Of a stretch of 64,000 bases of DNA, positions 12,288 through 23,052 are shown one piece after another; position 1 is the stretch's first letter; every line of letters starts with the position of its first letter. The position numbers were made by a program, and so were the translations under genes. The notes beneath the pieces were generated by a model, which searched no databases, was not told the origin of the DNA, and saw only the letters and a program-made list of their open reading frames with translations. Source of the DNA: Nonlabens spongiae (GTDB lineage: Bacteria > Bacteroidota > Bacteroidia > Flavobacteriales > Flavobacteriaceae). The DNA lies in contig NZ_CP019344.1 of assembly GCF_002117125.1 (NCBI RefSeq), forward strand, positions 1,764,501 to 1,828,500. The letters are read 5' to 3'.

Positions 12288-12830
12288 TTAAGCTGACTTA
12301 CCAGCCTTTCTTCTTATTTCTTCTCCTACAAACTTGATCCCTTTACCTTTGTATGGTTCAGGTTTTCTAAACTCTCTAATCTTGGCAGCAACTTGACCAA
12401 CTAACTGCTTATCATAAGATGTCAACTTGACGAGCGGATTCTTACCTTTCTCAGAAACCGTCTCAACTTTAACCTCAGGCGCTATATCAAGAACAATGTT
12501 GTGAGAAAATCCAAGAGCTAGATCAAGCTTTTGACCTTGATTGGAAGCTCGATAACCTACTCCAACGAGCTCTAACTCCTTAGTCCACCCTATTGAGACA
12601 CCGTGGATCATATTATTAATCAAGGCTCTGTACAAACCGTGTTTAGCGCGATGATCCTTGGAATCTGTAGGACGATCAACAATTACTTTGTTATCTTCTA
12701 CCTTTACATTTACTCCATCTACGGGTTGCGTTAATTCACCAAGTTTTCCTTTAACCGAAACCTCACCGTTATTAACTTTAACCTCTACTCCTGAGGGTAT
12801 ATCGATTGGATTTTTACCTATTCTAGACAT
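12288..12830 (-). CDS. rplF: 50S ribosomal protein L6
   Basis: A two-domain protein near the factor-binding centre. The N-terminal [19 protein letters not shown] and the C-terminal signature [19 protein letters not shown] are both present; 180 residues. Confidence 0.97.
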   Translation of the reverse strand: MSRIGKNPIDIPSGVEVKVNNGEVSVKGKLGELTQPVDGVNVKVEDNKVIVDRPTDSKDHRAKHGLYRALINNMIHGVSIGWTKELELVGVGYRASNQGQKLDLALGFSHNIVLDIAPEVKVETVSEKGKNPLVKLTSYDKQLVGQVAAKIREFRKPEPYKGKGIKFVGEEIRRKAGKSA

Positions 12831-12846
12831 AACTTAAATACTTCTT

Positions 12847-13245
12847 TTAGTAAACGTAACAAAGAACCTCGCCACCTACATTCTCAGTACGAGCCTGTTT
12901 ATCTGTCATGACTCCCTTACTAGTAGACACAATAGCAATACCGAGACCATTTAAAATACGCGGTAGCTCTTTTGCTCCAGAATACTTACGTAATCCAGGT
13001 TTAGACAATCTTTGAAGATCCTTAATTACGGACTCTTTTGTTTCTTTATTGTATTTGAGAGCAATTTTAATTACCTCTTGAGCTTTCCCCTGCTCGAACT
13101 TGTAACTGAGGATGTAACCCTGATCAAATAAGATCTTAGTTATTTCCTTCTTAACATTTGAAGCCGGTACTTCTACAACTCTATGACTTGCTCTTACTGC
13201 GTTTCTTATTCTAGTAAGATAATCTGCGATAGGATCTGTATTCAT
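12847..13245 (-). CDS. rpsH: 30S ribosomal protein S8
   Basis: Binds the central domain of 16S rRNA and in many bacteria represses spc-operon translation. It starts [16 protein letters not shown] and ends with [20 protein letters not shown] followed by VLCYVY; 132 residues. Confidence 0.97.
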   Translation of the reverse strand: MNTDPIADYLTRIRNAVRASHRVVEVPASNVKKEITKILFDQGYILSYKFEQGKAQEVIKIALKYNKETKESVIKDLQRLSKPGLRKYSGAKELPRILNGLGIAIVSTSKGVMTDKQARTENVGGEVLCYVY

Positions 13246-13264
13246 AATAAAATTTATTTGCTGA

Positions 13265-13534
13265 TTACCAACTAGCTTTTTTTACTCCAGGGATTAAACC
13301 TTTATTAGCCATCTCACGGAACATTACACGAGAAATTCCAAACTGTCTCATATAACCCTTGGGACGACCCGTTAATTTGCAACGGTTATGAAGGCGTACC
13401 TTAGAACTATTTTTGGGTAATTTTTGCAACGCTTCGTAATCACCAGCCTCTTTTAGCGCTTTACGCTTTTCAGCATATTTATCCACTAAAGCTTGGCGTT
13501 TGCGCTCACGCGCTTTCATTGATTCTTTTGCCAT
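13265..13534 (-). CDS. rpsN: 30S ribosomal protein S14 (long form)
   Basis: An 89-residue S14 of the long, zinc-free type: the [19 protein letters not shown] signature is present but the CxxC pairs of the short form are not. It starts [20 protein letters not shown]. Confidence 0.97.
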   Translation of the reverse strand: MAKESMKARERKRQALVDKYAEKRKALKEAGDYEALQKLPKNSSKVRLHNRCKLTGRPKGYMRQFGISRVMFREMANKGLIPGVKKASW

Positions 13535-13537
13535 ATC

Positions 13538-14089
13538 TTAATTCTTTTTGAAGGGTAAACCTAATTCTTTTAGCAAAGATTTAGCCTCATTATCAGTCTC
13601 AGCAGTTGTAACGAATGTAATATCCATTCCAGAGATCTTATTGACCTTATCAATGTTTATCTCTGGAAAGATAATTTGCTCTGTTATACCTAGATTATAG
13701 TTACCACGTCCATCAAAACCATCGGCCTTGATACCTTGAAAATCACGAACACGTGGAAGAGCAACGGTTACCAACCTATCCAAGAATTCATACATCTTTT
13801 CACCACGCAAGGTCACTTTGACACCGATAGGCATACCTTTTCTCAACTTAAAAGATGCTACATCCTTCTTAGAAAGCGTAGCAACGGCCTTTTGACCAGT
13901 GATAGCAGTGAACTCTTCGAGTGAATAATCGATTAATTTCTTATCAGCAACTGCAGCACCTACTCCACGGCTGAGTACGATTTTTTGTAATTTTGGAATT
14001 TCCATGACATTTATGTAGTTGAATTCTTCCTTCAACGACTGAGTCACTTTTTCCTGATACTCCTTCTTGAGCCTTGGTACGTATGACAT
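13538..14089 (-). CDS. rplE: 50S ribosomal protein L5
   Basis: Part of the central protuberance, binding 5S rRNA and P-site tRNA. Recognisable blocks are [38 protein letters not shown], and [18 protein letters not shown]; 183 residues. Confidence 0.97.
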   Translation of the reverse strand: MSYVPRLKKEYQEKVTQSLKEEFNYINVMEIPKLQKIVLSRGVGAAVADKKLIDYSLEEFTAITGQKAVATLSKKDVASFKLRKGMPIGVKVTLRGEKMYEFLDRLVTVALPRVRDFQGIKADGFDGRGNYNLGITEQIIFPEINIDKVNKISGMDITFVTTAETDNEAKSLLKELGLPFKKN

Positions 14090-14091
14090 GA

Positions 14092-14403
14092 TTAAATTAC
14101 TTCTTTATTTGTTTTAGCAAATCTAACTTTCTTACCGTCTTCTGTACGATATCCAACCTTTGTAGGATTACCGTCTTTATCTAACAGTGTTAGATTTGAA
14201 ATATGTAATGGAGCCTCCATTTCAACAATTCCACCTTGAGGATTTGAAGCACTAGGCTTTTGATGTTTTGAAACCATATTAACACCCTCTACAATGGCCT
14301 TATTCTTTTCACGAAGTACTTTCTTAACTACTCCTTGCTGACCTTTATTCTCACCTGCTAATACCTTGACGGTATCTCCAGTCTTTAATTTTATTTTAGT
14401 CAT
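14092..14403 (-). CDS. rplX: 50S ribosomal protein L24
   Basis: An assembly initiator with a KOW motif at the start ([20 protein letters not shown]). [18 protein letters not shown] is typical of the bacterial family; 103 residues. Confidence 0.97.
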   Translation of the reverse strand: MTKIKLKTGDTVKVLAGENKGQQGVVKKVLREKNKAIVEGVNMVSKHQKPSASNPQGGIVEMEAPLHISNLTLLDKDGNPTKVGYRTEDGKKVRFAKTNKEVI

Positions 14404-14412
14404 AGTTTATAC

Positions 14413-14781
14413 TTAAAGCACCTCTGGCGCTAGTGAAACAATTTTCATGAATTGCTTATCACGCAATTCACGTGCCACAGGTCCGAAAACACGCGTACCT
14501 CTCATCTCCGAAGTAGGATTCAACAAAACGCAAGCATTATCATCAAATCTGATGTAAGACCCATCAGCTCTTCTCACTTCCTTCTTTGTCCTTACAACTA
14601 CCGCCGTAGAAACAGCTCCTTTTTTAATGTTACCATTAGGTGTAGCCTCCTTAACAGAAACAACAATTTTATCACCTACGGATGCATATCTACGCTTTGT
14701 TCCGCCTAATACCCTGATACAAAGAACCTCTTTAGCACCTGTATTATCAGCGACCTTTAATCTTGACTCTTGTTGTACCAT
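14413..14781 (-). CDS. rplN: 50S ribosomal protein L14
   Basis: Contacts 16S rRNA at an intersubunit bridge. It reads [20 protein letters not shown] at the start and [20 protein letters not shown] near the end; 122 residues. Its ATG overlaps the rpsQ stop by one base. Confidence 0.97.
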   Translation of the reverse strand: MVQQESRLKVADNTGAKEVLCIRVLGGTKRRYASVGDKIVVSVKEATPNGNIKKGAVSTAVVVRTKKEVRRADGSYIRFDDNACVLLNPTSEMRGTRVFGPVARELRDKQFMKIVSLAPEVL

Positions 14782-15038
14782 TACTTAGCTCTTTCTATGA
14801 TTTCAACTAATCTCCAATTCTTAGACTTACTCAACGGACGGGTCTCCATAATACGCACAGTATCCCCCTCGTTACACTCATTTTTCTCATCATGAGCCAC
14901 ATATTTTTTAGTCTTAAGAACAAACTTACCATACATGGGGTGCTTCTGTCTTTTGACCTCTGCAACCACGATGCTTTTATCCATCTTATTGCTGCTTACA
15001 ACACCAATACGTTCTTTACGTAAACTTCTACCTTCCAT
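14781..15038 (-). CDS. rpsQ: 30S ribosomal protein S17
   Basis: A primary 16S binder with an OB fold. It has [19 protein letters not shown] and the signature [19 protein letters not shown]; 85 residues. Five bases from rpmC. Confidence 0.97.
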   Translation of the reverse strand: MEGRSLRKERIGVVSSNKMDKSIVVAEVKRQKHPMYGKFVLKTKKYVAHDEKNECNEGDTVRIMETRPLSKSKNWRLVEIIERAK

Positions 15039-15043
15039 AACTA

Positions 15044-15232
15044 TTAGGCTTTGTTGTTATTTAATGCTGTGCTAAGACGAGCAATAGTCTTTCTTGTTTT
15101 AGTTATCTGAGAAGGATTGTCTAAAGGCGACATTGCATGCATTCTTTTCATTTCTGCATAACTTGCTCTAGCTTCTGTGAGCTTTTGCGCTACCTCCTCT
15201 TGAGACAAACCTTTAATTTCTGACTGCTTCAT
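15044..15232 (-). CDS. rpmC: 50S ribosomal protein L29
   Basis: A two-helix protein at the polypeptide exit, next to L23, where trigger factor docks. The 62 residues run from [18 protein letters not shown] to [18 protein letters not shown]. Confidence 0.95.
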   Translation of the reverse strand: MKQSEIKGLSQEEVAQKLTEARASYAEMKRMHAMSPLDNPSQITKTRKTIARLSTALNNNKA

Positions 15233-15239
15233 GATAATT

Positions 15240-15659
15240 TTATTCTTGATAATCGCGAGCCACGATAAACTTAGTTTTTACAGGTAACTTCTGAGCTGCA
15301 AGCCTCAGGGCTTCACGTGCAGTTTCTAATGGAACACCAGAAACTTCAAAAAGAATACGACCTGGCTTTACTACCGCTGCCCAATATTCTACATTACCTT
15401 TACCCTTACCCATACGTACCTCTAGAGGTTTTTTAGTGATAGGCTTATCTGGGAAAATTTTTATCCAAAGAGAACCTTCTCTTTTCATATAACGAGTAGC
15501 TGCGATACGAGCTGCCTCAATTTGACGAGAATTTATGAACTCTGAGTCTAACGATTTGATTCCAAAAGTTCCATAAGCCAACTGGTTACCCCTTCCAGAG
15601 TTACCTTTCATACGACCCTTTTGTTGCTTTCTAAATTTTGTCTTTCTAGGTTGTAACAT
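15240..15659 (-). CDS. rplP: 50S ribosomal protein L16
   Basis: Helps place A-site tRNA. It shows [18 protein letters not shown], the signature [20 protein letters not shown] and [18 protein letters not shown]; 139 residues. Confidence 0.97.
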   Translation of the reverse strand: MLQPRKTKFRKQQKGRMKGNSGRGNQLAYGTFGIKSLDSEFINSRQIEAARIAATRYMKREGSLWIKIFPDKPITKKPLEVRMGKGKGNVEYWAAVVKPGRILFEVSGVPLETAREALRLAAQKLPVKTKFIVARDYQE

Positions 15660-15670
15660 CTTCTATCCCC

Positions 15671-16387
15671 TTATTTTCTACGTCTGCGGTTATTACCACC
15701 TCGACCTGCGTTAGACTTACCTTGCTTCTTAGACATTCCTACAAGAGGAGAAAGATCTCTTTTACCGTAAACCTCTCCTTTCATAATCCATACCTTAACA
15801 CCAATTCTACCATAAGTAGTGTGGGCCTCTACCAGCGCATAATCAATATCTGCTCTAAAGGTAGATAAAGGGATACGTCCATCTTTGAAAGACTCTGAAC
15901 GTGCCATTTCAGCACCATTTAACCTTCCGGATATCTGGATTTTGATACCTTCAGCATTCATTCTCATCGCTGCTGCAATAGCCATTTTAATAGCGCGACG
16001 GTAACTGATACGATTCTCAATTTGACGTGCAACACTAGCTGCAACTAAGTGAGCATCTAGTTCTGGTCTTTTGATTTCAAATATGTTGATTTGAACCTCT
16101 TTTCCTGAAATCTTCTTAAGCTCTTCTTTTAAGCGATCAACTTCCTGTCCTCCCTTACCAATTATAATACCTGGACGAGCTGTTGTAATTGTGATCGTAA
16201 CCAACTTAAGCGTGCGCTCAATAATAATTCTTGAAACACTAGCTTTTGCCAGACGAGCGTGAATGTATTTTCTAATCTTATCGTCTTCGGCTAATTTATC
16301 TCCGTAATCGTTACCACCATACCAGTTAGATTCCCAACCTCTGATGATTCCTAGACGATTTCCTATTGGATTTGTTTTTTGTCCCAT
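15671..16387 (-). CDS. rpsC: 30S ribosomal protein S3
   Basis: Forms the mRNA entry pore with S4 and S5. A KH domain carries [20 protein letters not shown] and the C-terminal domain carries [20 protein letters not shown]. The end is a short basic tail ([11 protein letters not shown]); 238 residues. Confidence 0.97.
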   Translation of the reverse strand: MGQKTNPIGNRLGIIRGWESNWYGGNDYGDKLAEDDKIRKYIHARLAKASVSRIIIERTLKLVTITITTARPGIIIGKGGQEVDRLKEELKKISGKEVQINIFEIKRPELDAHLVAASVARQIENRISYRRAIKMAIAAAMRMNAEGIKIQISGRLNGAEMARSESFKDGRIPLSTFRADIDYALVEAHTTYGRIGVKVWIMKGEVYGKRDLSPLVGMSKKQGKSNAGRGGNNRRRRK

Positions 16388-16393
16388 TTCTTC

Positions 16394-16804
16394 TTAGTTA
16401 GACGTTGCCGTTTTTGCTTCACCCAAAATGAGGGTCACGTGATTAGATCTCTTTCTTATTCTGTGAGCCCTTCCCTGAGGAGCTGGACGTAATCTTTTAA
16501 GCATAGAACCACCATCTACTCTTATCTCCTTAACAAATAAATTTGCTTCAGAAACATCGCCATCCTCGTTTTTAGCTTGCCAGTTTGCGATGGCAGAAAC
16601 TAAAAGCTTATCCAGCTTTCTCGCAGATTCTTTAGAACTAAACTTCAAGATATTTAAAGCATCCTCAACTCTTTTACCTCTAATAATGTCAGCAACGAGT
16701 CTCATCTTTCTAGGAGATGTAGGACAGTTATTCAATTTCGCGATAACCAGGTTCTTGTTCTCCTCCTTGCGTCTGAGCGCAGATTCTTTCTTACGTACTC
16801 CCAT
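16394..16804 (-). CDS. rplV: 50S ribosomal protein L22
   Basis: Lines the exit tunnel, and its beta-hairpin is a site of macrolide effects. Visible are [20 protein letters not shown] and the hairpin end [20 protein letters not shown]; 136 residues with a short N-terminal basic extension. Confidence 0.97.
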   Translation of the reverse strand: MGVRKKESALRRKEENKNLVIAKLNNCPTSPRKMRLVADIIRGKRVEDALNILKFSSKESARKLDKLLVSAIANWQAKNEDGDVSEANLFVKEIRVDGGSMLKRLRPAPQGRAHRIRKRSNHVTLILGEAKTATSN

Positions 16805-16809
16805 GACAA

Positions 16810-17088
16810 TTACCTTTTACCTTTATTTTTAGAACCACCATGACCTCTATAGGAGCGAGTAGGAGAAAACTCTCCAAGCTTATGACCCACCATGTTTTCC
16901 GTAACATATACAGGGACAAATTGACGACCATTGTGGACAGCTATTGTTTGACCTACGAAATCAGGAGTTATCATAGACGCTCTAGACCATGTCTTGATTA
17001 CACTCTTTTTACCAGACTCAACATTTTGAGCCACCTTAGCTTCCAGCTTATGAAAAACGTAAGGTCCTTTTTTTAATGAACGAGCCAT
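16810..17088 (-). CDS. rpsS: 30S ribosomal protein S19
   Basis: A head protein close to S13. It starts [19 protein letters not shown] and holds the signature [18 protein letters not shown]; 92 residues. Four bases after rplB. Confidence 0.97.
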   Translation of the reverse strand: MARSLKKGPYVFHKLEAKVAQNVESGKKSVIKTWSRASMITPDFVGQTIAVHNGRQFVPVYVTENMVGHKLGEFSPTRSYRGHGGSKNKGKR

Positions 17089-17091
17089 AAC

Positions 17092-17915
17092 TTATTTCTT
17101 TCTACGTTCTAAAATATATTGAGTACTAGCCTTATTTACATCACGTGTACGGAAACCTTTAGCTGGTATACCATTACGTGAGCGTGGGTGACCACCAGAA
17201 GCTCTACCTTCACCACCTCCCATAGGGTGATCCACAGGGTTCATTGCTACCGGTCTTGTCCTAGGCCTTCTACCTAACCAGCGACTTCTACCAGCTTTAC
17301 CACCTACGATTAATTGGTGATCGCTGTTTGATATGGCGCCTATAGTAGCCATACATTCTTGAAGAATCAATCTTGTTTCTCCAGAAGGCATTTTCACGGT
17401 CGCATACTTACCATCACGAGCCATAAGCTGAGCAAATGAACCCGCACTACGCGCAATGATAGCACCTTGACCCGGTCTTAATTCTATACAACTGATGATT
17501 GAACCTAGAGGTATATTCGCAAGTTTCATAGCGTTACCCACTTCTGGAGCAACATTTTCACCTGAAACTATATTCTGACCTACGGTCAAACCGTTCTGAG
17601 CGATCACATAACGCTTTTCTCCATCCTGATAATTTACCAAAGCGATAAAAGCAGTCCTGTTAGGATCATACTCTATGGTTGCTACAGTAGCAGGTATACC
17701 ATGACGATCACGTTTAAAATCTATCATACGGTAGCGGCGCTTATGCCCCCACCTTTATACCTCATAGTCATACGACCTGAAGCATTTCGACCACCTGAAC
17801 GTTTTTTCGGACCAAGAAGGCTCTTCTCCGGCTTATCAGTAGTGATGGCGTCGAACCCATTCACAACTCTAAAACGCTGCCCAGGAGTAACTGGTTTTAA
17901 TTTTCTAACTGACAT
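17092..17915 (-). CDS. rplB: 50S ribosomal protein L2, apparent -1 frameshift
   Basis: L2 is needed for subunit joining and peptidyl transfer and is essential. Here it is split into two overlapping frames: 17915-17724 ends MRYKGGG then runs into ISAATV and a stop, while 17727-17092 carries [20 protein letters not shown] to the end. Normal L2 reads [17 protein letters not shown] at this joint; that sequence returns if one G is added to the five-G run at 17746-17750 (five C on the plus strand). The repaired protein is 274 residues, the family length, and both halves are well conserved, including [20 protein letters not shown]. Sequencing or assembly error is most likely; programmed frameshifting is a remote alternative. 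Confidence 0.9.
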
Positions 17916-17927
17916 TGAATGTCTCTA

Positions 17928-18218
17928 TTATAAATTACTATATAAATCGATGGTATCACCATCCTTAAGTTGTACAAATGCCTTTTTAACAGCACCTGTT
18001 TTACCAACCTGCATTCCTGATTTTGTGTATTTGGCTTTACGCTCGATACGAGTATTCATAGTCAATACTTTTACCACGTCAACTCCATAAACTCGCTCTA
18101 CCTCGTTTTTAATCTCAACCTTATTAGCCTTAGGAGACACCACAAAACCATATCTATTATACAGCTCACTATCTCTAGTAGCCTTTTCTGTAATGATGGG
18201 TTTTATAAGAATACTCAT
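17928..18218 (-). CDS. rplW: 50S ribosomal protein L23
   Basis: Sits at the exit tunnel and docks trigger factor and SRP. The 96 residues start MSILIKPIITEKATRDSELY and include KANKVEIKNEVERVYGVDVV. Confidence 0.97.
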   Translation of the reverse strand: MSILIKPIITEKATRDSELYNRYGFVVSPKANKVEIKNEVERVYGVDVVKVLTMNTRIERKAKYTKSGMQVGKTGAVKKAFVQLKDGDTIDLYSNL

Positions 18219-18220
18219 GA

Positions 18221-18850
18221 CTAGTTTGTTAAATTTTTGACCACTTCTTCTAGAGCATCCTCTAGAAGAACAAGATTTGTTGCGTTTACTATCTTGTAAG
18301 TGTTTAATTCTGAATGTGTTAGCACTTCAACACCCTCCAAATTTCGCGAAGACAAATATACATTATTATTTGATCCACCCAACACAAACAAGGATTTTTT
18401 ATCTACAAGCCCTAAATCCTTTAAAACTGCCACAAAATCCTTTGTTTTAGGAGCATCTATCGAGATGCTATCCAAGACGGTAATATTACCTTCTTGAGCT
18501 TTCAAGCTCAAAGCACTTTTTCTGGCTAATCTCTTTTGATTTTTATTCAATTTGAAAGAATAGCTACGCGGTACAGGACCAAAGATTCTACCACCACCTC
18601 TAAAGATGGGAGACTTTATGGAACCTGCTCTCGCAGTACCTGTTCCCTTTTGTTTTTTAATCTTCCTTGTACTACCTACTATCTCAGCTCTTTGCTTAGC
18701 CTTGTGTGTACCTTGACGCTGATTAGCTAGATATTGTTTAACATCCAGATAAATCGCATGCTCGTTAGGCTCAACACCGAAAACGTCTGCAGAAAGCTCT
18801 ACTTCACGTCCAGTATCTTTTCCCTTGATGTCTTTTACTGCTACTTTCAT
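18221..18850 (-). CDS. rplD: 50S ribosomal protein L4
   Basis: Lines the exit tunnel; in some bacteria it autoregulates the S10 operon. The 209-residue form starts at the ATG at 18850 ([20 protein letters not shown]), which overlaps the rplC stop by one base; longer upstream starts would run into rplC. The tunnel loop KQKGTGTARAGSIKSPIFRG and GRIFGPVPRSYSFKLNKNQK are typical. Confidence 0.96.
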   Translation of the reverse strand: MKVAVKDIKGKDTGREVELSADVFGVEPNEHAIYLDVKQYLANQRQGTHKAKQRAEIVGSTRKIKKQKGTGTARAGSIKSPIFRGGGRIFGPVPRSYSFKLNKNQKRLARKSALSLKAQEGNITVLDSISIDAPKTKDFVAVLKDLGLVDKKSLFVLGGSNNNVYLSSRNLEGVEVLTHSELNTYKIVNATNLVLLEDALEEVVKNLTN

Positions 18851-19467
18851 TACTTCTGAACGATTACGTAAGAGTTCTTGTGTCCTGGAACACAACCTTT
18901 AACTACAAGTAGGTTCTTATCTGCAACCACTTTAAGTACTCTTAAATTTTCAACTTTAACTTTCTCGCTTCCCATCTGACCTGCCATGCGCATTCCCTTG
19001 AATACACGAGCAGGATAAGATGCAGCACCGATAGATCCCGGAGCTCTCAAACGGTTGTGCTGACCATGCGTTTGCTGACCTACACCACCAAAACCGTGAC
19101 GCTTTACCACACCTTGAAAACCTTTACCCTTTGAAGTTCCAGAAACATCTACAAACTCACCTTCGGTAAACATCTCAACCGTGATGCTATCACCTAATTT
19201 GTACTCCTCATCAAAACCTTTGAATTCAGCAACTTTTCTTTTGACAGCAGTACCAGCTTTCTTAAAGTGACCCTGGGCCGCCTTAGAAGCATTTTTGTCT
19301 GATTTGTCATCGAAACCGAGCTGAAGGGCAGCATAGCCATCCGTTTCTTCAGTTCTGACTTGGGTAACTACACAGGGGCCTGCCTGTATAACGGTACAAG
19401 GGATATTCTTCCCGTTCTCGTCATAGATGCTGGTCATACCTATTTTTTTTCCTATTAACCCAGACAT
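18850..19467 (-). CDS. rplC: 50S ribosomal protein L3
   Basis: Lies near the peptidyl transferase centre. It starts [20 protein letters not shown] and contains [20 protein letters not shown] with [16 protein letters not shown], the segment that includes the glutamine methylated by PrmB in other bacteria; 205 residues. A palindrome copy lies in the 70-base gap between rpsJ and this gene. Confidence 0.97.
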   Translation of the reverse strand: MSGLIGKKIGMTSIYDENGKNIPCTVIQAGPCVVTQVRTEETDGYAALQLGFDDKSDKNASKAAQGHFKKAGTAVKRKVAEFKGFDEEYKLGDSITVEMFTEGEFVDVSGTSKGKGFQGVVKRHGFGGVGQQTHGQHNRLRAPGSIGAASYPARVFKGMRMAGQMGSEKVKVENLRVLKVVADKNLLVVKGCVPGHKNSYVIVQK

Positions 19468-19496
19468 ATTTATTGATTTAAAATTTATTGAGATCC

Positions 19497-19512
19497 CGCT
19501 TTCGCGAAAGCG
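19497..19512. repeat. 16-base palindrome copy 3 (rpsJ-rplC gap)
   Basis: A perfect copy extended to CCCGCTTTCGCGAAAGCGGG, able to form a 10-base-pair RNA hairpin within the S10 operon transcript. Confidence 0.95.
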
Positions 19513-19537
19513 GGAATCTTTTAACTCTATCTATTAA

Positions 19538-19843
19538 TTACACTTTGATCTCTACTTCCACACCGCTAGGCAACTCAAGCTTCATCAACGCATCAATGGT
19601 TTTTGAAGATGAACTGTAGATGTCGAGTAATCTTTTGTAAGAACTAAGTTCAAACTGCTCTCTCGACTTCTTGTTCACGTGTGGAGAACGTAAAACAGTA
19701 AAGATCTTTTTGTGTGTGGGAAGAGGTATGGGACCAGTAACTACTGCTCCTGTAGTCTTCACCGTCTTTACGATTTTTTCAGCAGATTTATCTACCAGCA
19801 TGTAATCGTAAGATTTTAATTTGATTCTGATTTTTTGACTCAT
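19538..19843 (-). CDS. rpsJ: 30S ribosomal protein S10
   Basis: A 30S head protein and antitermination factor (NusE). The 101 residues contain [20 protein letters not shown], the signature [20 protein letters not shown] and [16 protein letters not shown]. It follows fusA by ten bases, with no tuf gene between them. Confidence 0.97.
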   Translation of the reverse strand: MSQKIRIKLKSYDYMLVDKSAEKIVKTVKTTGAVVTGPIPLPTHKKIFTVLRSPHVNKKSREQFELSSYKRLLDIYSSSSKTIDALMKLELPSGVEVEIKV

Positions 19844-19853
19844 CTGTTGAATA

Positions 19854-21995
19854 TTAATTGTTTCCTTTTGACGCTGCGATTACTTCTTCACTAATGTTTG
19901 AAGGAGTCTCTGCGTAATGTGAAAATTCCATAGTAGAAGTTGCACGACCTGAAGAAAGTGTACGTAACGTAGTCACGTAACCAAACATTTCAGAAAGTGG
20001 CACATCTGCCTTAACAACTTTTGCACCTGCACGGTCGCTCATGTCGTTAACCTGACCGCGACGACGGTTCAAGTCACCTACGATGTCACCCATGTTTTCT
20101 TCGGGAGTTAAAACTTCAAGCTTCATGATAGGCTCAAGAATTACTGCTCCAGCTGCTTTAGAAGCCGCTTTGTAACCCAGTTTAGCCGCAAGCTCAAAAG
20201 ATAACTGGTCAGAATCCACAGGGTGGAAAGAACCATCCTTAAGTGTAACTCTCATGCTATCCATTTCAAAACCAGCAAGAGGGCCATTTCTCATAGCTTC
20301 TCTGAAGCCTTTTTCTACTGATGGAATAAATTCCTTAGGAATGTTACCACCTTTGATCTCATTGATAAACTGTAGACCTTCCTTCACTTTACCATCCTCA
20401 TCTTCATGAGCTGGCTCCATAGTGAAGACAATGTCTCCAAATTTACCACGTCCACCAGATTGCTTTTTGTATACCTCACGGTGATCTGCAGATCTAGTGA
20501 TCGCCTCTTTATACTCAACTTGTGGAGCACCTTGATTAACATCAACTTTGAATTCACGCTTCAAACGGTCAACGATAATATCAAGGTGAAGCTCACCCAT
20601 ACCAGAAATAATCGTTTGACCGGAAGCTTCATCAGTTCTAACTTGGAAAGTAGGATCCTCCTCAGCAAGCTTTGCAAGCGCCATTCCTAGCTTATCAACA
20701 TCAGCCTTTGTCTTAGGCTCTACCGCGATACCGATTACGGGATCAGGGAAGTCCATTGATTCTAGGATGATTGGGTGTTTTTCATCAGACATGGTATCAC
20801 CAGTCTTGATATCTTTGAAACCAACAGCAGCACCTATATCTCCAGCCTCGATAAACTCGATAGCATTTTGCTTGTTAGAGTGCATCTGATAGATACGTGA
20901 TATACGTTCTTTCTTACCAGATCTATTGTTCAATATATAAGAACCAGCATCAAGCCTACCTGAATAAGCGCGGAAGAAAGCCAAACGACCAACAAATGGG
21001 TCTGTAGCAATCTTAAATGCAAGAGCTGCAAATGGCTCAGTTACGTCTGGTTTTCTAATTTCTTCTTTCTCAGTTTCAGGATTGATCCCGACGATTCCTT
21101 CCTTGTCAGTTGGAGAAGGCAAGTAACGACATACAGCATCTAGCAAGAACTGAACACCTTTGTTTTTAAATGCTGATCCACAAATCATTGGAATGATAGA
21201 CATATCCATTACAGCGGCACGAAGAGCGGCATGCACTTCTTCTTCAGTAATAGAATCTTCATCTTCCATATACTTCTCAAGAAGGTTCTCGTCATAAGCA
21301 GCAACCTCCTCAATAAGAAGTCCTCTATACTTACGAGCCTCTTCCTTCATGTCTTCAGGAATATCGATCACATCAAAGGTTGACCCTTGAGTCTCGTCAT
21401 GCCATACAATAGCACGGTTCTTAACAAGGTCTACGATACCTTTGAAATCTGCTTCATCACCAATGTTCAGTACGATCGGCACAGCATTAGATTTCAACAT
21501 ATCCTTCACCTGTTGACATACAGCAAGGAAGTTAGAACCCTGACGGTCCATTTTGTTCACGAAGCCAATACGTGGAACCTTATAATTATCAGCAAGCCTC
21601 CAGTTAGTCTCAGATTGTGGCTCAACACCATCAACTGCACTAAACAAGAAAACAAGACCATCAAGCACTCTTAGCGAGCGGTTTACCTCTACGGTAAAGT
21701 CCACGTGACCAGGAGTATCAATAATATTGAAATTATAATCCTTAGTTTCTGGAGTAGGCTGAGCGTTTTCCATCGGGAACTTCCAGGTACAAGTTGTAGC
21801 AGCAGAAGTAATCGTGATACCACGCTCCTGCTCTTGTTCCATCCAGTCCATAGTCGCTGCACCATCGTGAACCTCACCTATTTTGTGAGAAACACCCGTG
21901 TAGTACAGGATACGCTCCGTAGTTGTAGTCTTACCAGCATCAATATGTGCGGCAATACCTATATTTCTTGTGAATTTTAAATCTCTTTGTGCCAT
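19854..21995 (-). CDS. fusA: Elongation factor G
   Basis: The translocation GTPase of translation, 713 residues. The G domain shows G1 [15 protein letters not shown], switch [16 protein letters not shown] and NKMD; later come domain II, the domain III-V blocks and [15 protein letters not shown]. It is encoded in the str cluster right after rpsG, and is the only EF-G in the window. Confidence 0.98.
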   Translation of the reverse strand: MAQRDLKFTRNIGIAAHIDAGKTTTTERILYYTGVSHKIGEVHDGAATMDWMEQEQERGITITSAATTCTWKFPMENAQPTPETKDYNFNIIDTPGHVDFTVEVNRSLRVLDGLVFLFSAVDGVEPQSETNWRLADNYKVPRIGFVNKMDRQGSNFLAVCQQVKDMLKSNAVPIVLNIGDEADFKGIVDLVKNRAIVWHDETQGSTFDVIDIPEDMKEEARKYRGLLIEEVAAYDENLLEKYMEDEDSITEEEVHAALRAAVMDMSIIPMICGSAFKNKGVQFLLDAVCRYLPSPTDKEGIVGINPETEKEEIRKPDVTEPFAALAFKIATDPFVGRLAFFRAYSGRLDAGSYILNNRSGKKERISRIYQMHSNKQNAIEFIEAGDIGAAVGFKDIKTGDTMSDEKHPIILESMDFPDPVIGIAVEPKTKADVDKLGMALAKLAEEDPTFQVRTDEASGQTIISGMGELHLDIIVDRLKREFKVDVNQGAPQVEYKEAITRSADHREVYKKQSGGRGKFGDIVFTMEPAHEDEDGKVKEGLQFINEIKGGNIPKEFIPSVEKGFREAMRNGPLAGFEMDSMRVTLKDGSFHPVDSDQLSFELAAKLGYKAASKAAGAVILEPIMKLEVLTPEENMGDIVGDLNRRRGQVNDMSDRAGAKVVKADVPLSEMFGYVTTLRTLSSGRATSTMEFSHYAETPSNISEEVIAASKGNN

Positions 21996-21998
21996 CTT

Positions 21999-22475
21999 TT
22001 AGAATCTAAAGTGAGAGAATGCTTTGTTAGCTTCTGCCATTTTGTGAGTATCTACTTTCTTCTTAACAGCAGCACCTTCTTCCTTTGCAGCTGCAAGAAC
22101 TTCAGCAGCAAGCTTTGCAGAGAATGATTTCTCGTTTCTCTTACGCGCATAGCTGATCAACCACTTCATTGCAGTAGATATCTTGCGGTCTGGCCTGATC
22201 TGCATAGGGATTTGAAATGTCGCACCACCCACTCGACGGCTACGCACCTCTACGTGAGGCATTACATTTGAAAGAGCATCCTTCCACAGCTCAAGAGCCG
22301 TTTTTTCTTCGTCTTGATTTTTCTCCTCAACGATATCCATCGCATCATAGAACAATTTAAAGGCAACTGATTTTTTACCGTGCAACATCATCATGTTGAC
22401 AAATCGAGTTACCAGCTGGTCATTGAAACGCGGATCCGGAAGGATCGGGCGTTTTTTCGCCTGTCTTTTTCTCAT
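21999..22475 (-). CDS. rpsG: 30S ribosomal protein S7
   Basis: Nucleates the 30S head and touches E-site tRNA. It begins [20 protein letters not shown] and includes [20 protein letters not shown]; 158 residues. A 59-base gap follows rpsL. Confidence 0.97.
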   Translation of the reverse strand: MRKRQAKKRPILPDPRFNDQLVTRFVNMMMLHGKKSVAFKLFYDAMDIVEEKNQDEEKTALELWKDALSNVMPHVEVRSRRVGGATFQIPMQIRPDRKISTAMKWLISYARKRNEKSFSAKLAAEVLAAAKEEGAAVKKKVDTHKMAEANKAFSHFRF

Positions 22476-22534
22476 TTCTTCTTGTTGAAATTGTTAAATA
22501 AAAAGAGCAGCTACTTGAGCTACTCGATTAAAAA

Positions 22535-22909
22535 TTACTTCTTAGGGCGTTTTGCACCGTATTTGGATCTACGTTGTGTACGATCTGCAACACCAGCGGT
22601 GTCCAGAGCTCCACGCACGATATGATACCTTACACCTGGCAAATCCTTTACCCTTCCGCCTCTAACCAATACTATCGAGTGTTCTTGCAGATTGTGTCCC
22701 TCTCCTGGAATGTATGCGTTTACTTCCTTACCATTAGTAAGACGTACCCTTGCTACCTTTCTCATTGCTGAGTTAGGCTTCTTAGGTGTAGTTGTGTAAA
22801 CACGTGTACAAACTCCACGACGTTGAGGACAAGAATCTAGAGCAGCCGATTTACTCTTCTTGGTTATCTTAGACCTTCCTTTACGTACTAATTGTGAAAT
22901 CGTTGGCAT
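22535..22909 (-). CDS. rpsL: 30S ribosomal protein S12
   Basis: Controls decoding accuracy and is the site of streptomycin resistance mutations. The 124 residues hold [19 protein letters not shown], with both lysines at 43-44, and [20 protein letters not shown], so it looks like the streptomycin-sensitive form. First gene of the long ribosomal operon, with a perfect promoter upstream. Confidence 0.98.
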   Translation of the reverse strand: MPTISQLVRKGRSKITKKSKSAALDSCPQRRGVCTRVYTTTPKKPNSAMRKVARVRLTNGKEVNAYIPGEGHNLQEHSIVLVRGGRVKDLPGVRYHIVRGALDTAGVADRTQRRSKYGAKRPKK

Positions 22910-22953
22910 ATTATAATATTACGCTAATAAATTAATCCCCTTTTTAGGGTCGG

Positions 22954-22984
22954 CAAAGGTATAAATAAAAAATACTTATTCAAA
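22954..22984 (-). promoter_or_regulatory. Promoter of the str-S10-spc-alpha cluster
   Basis: On the minus strand TTTG, exactly 19 bases, then TACCTTTG, a full match to the Bacteroidota primary sigma consensus. The rpsL ATG lies 44 bases past the -7 box. No comparably strong promoter was seen inside the ribosomal cluster. Confidence 0.85.
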
Positions 22985-23052
22985 CCTCACTCTCAAATAT
23001 TTACAATTTATTTTTTATTTCGCGTTTAACCTCTATAAGTCGATCATTCTAC

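Noticed and set aside
17701..18090. Plus-strand frame of 129 codons over rplB/rplW
   Set aside because: It is antisense to conserved ribosomal genes and has no family match.
18346..18360. TTTCGCGAA in rplD as a partial palindrome
   Set aside because: Too short to be a copy; nothing in the flanks matches.
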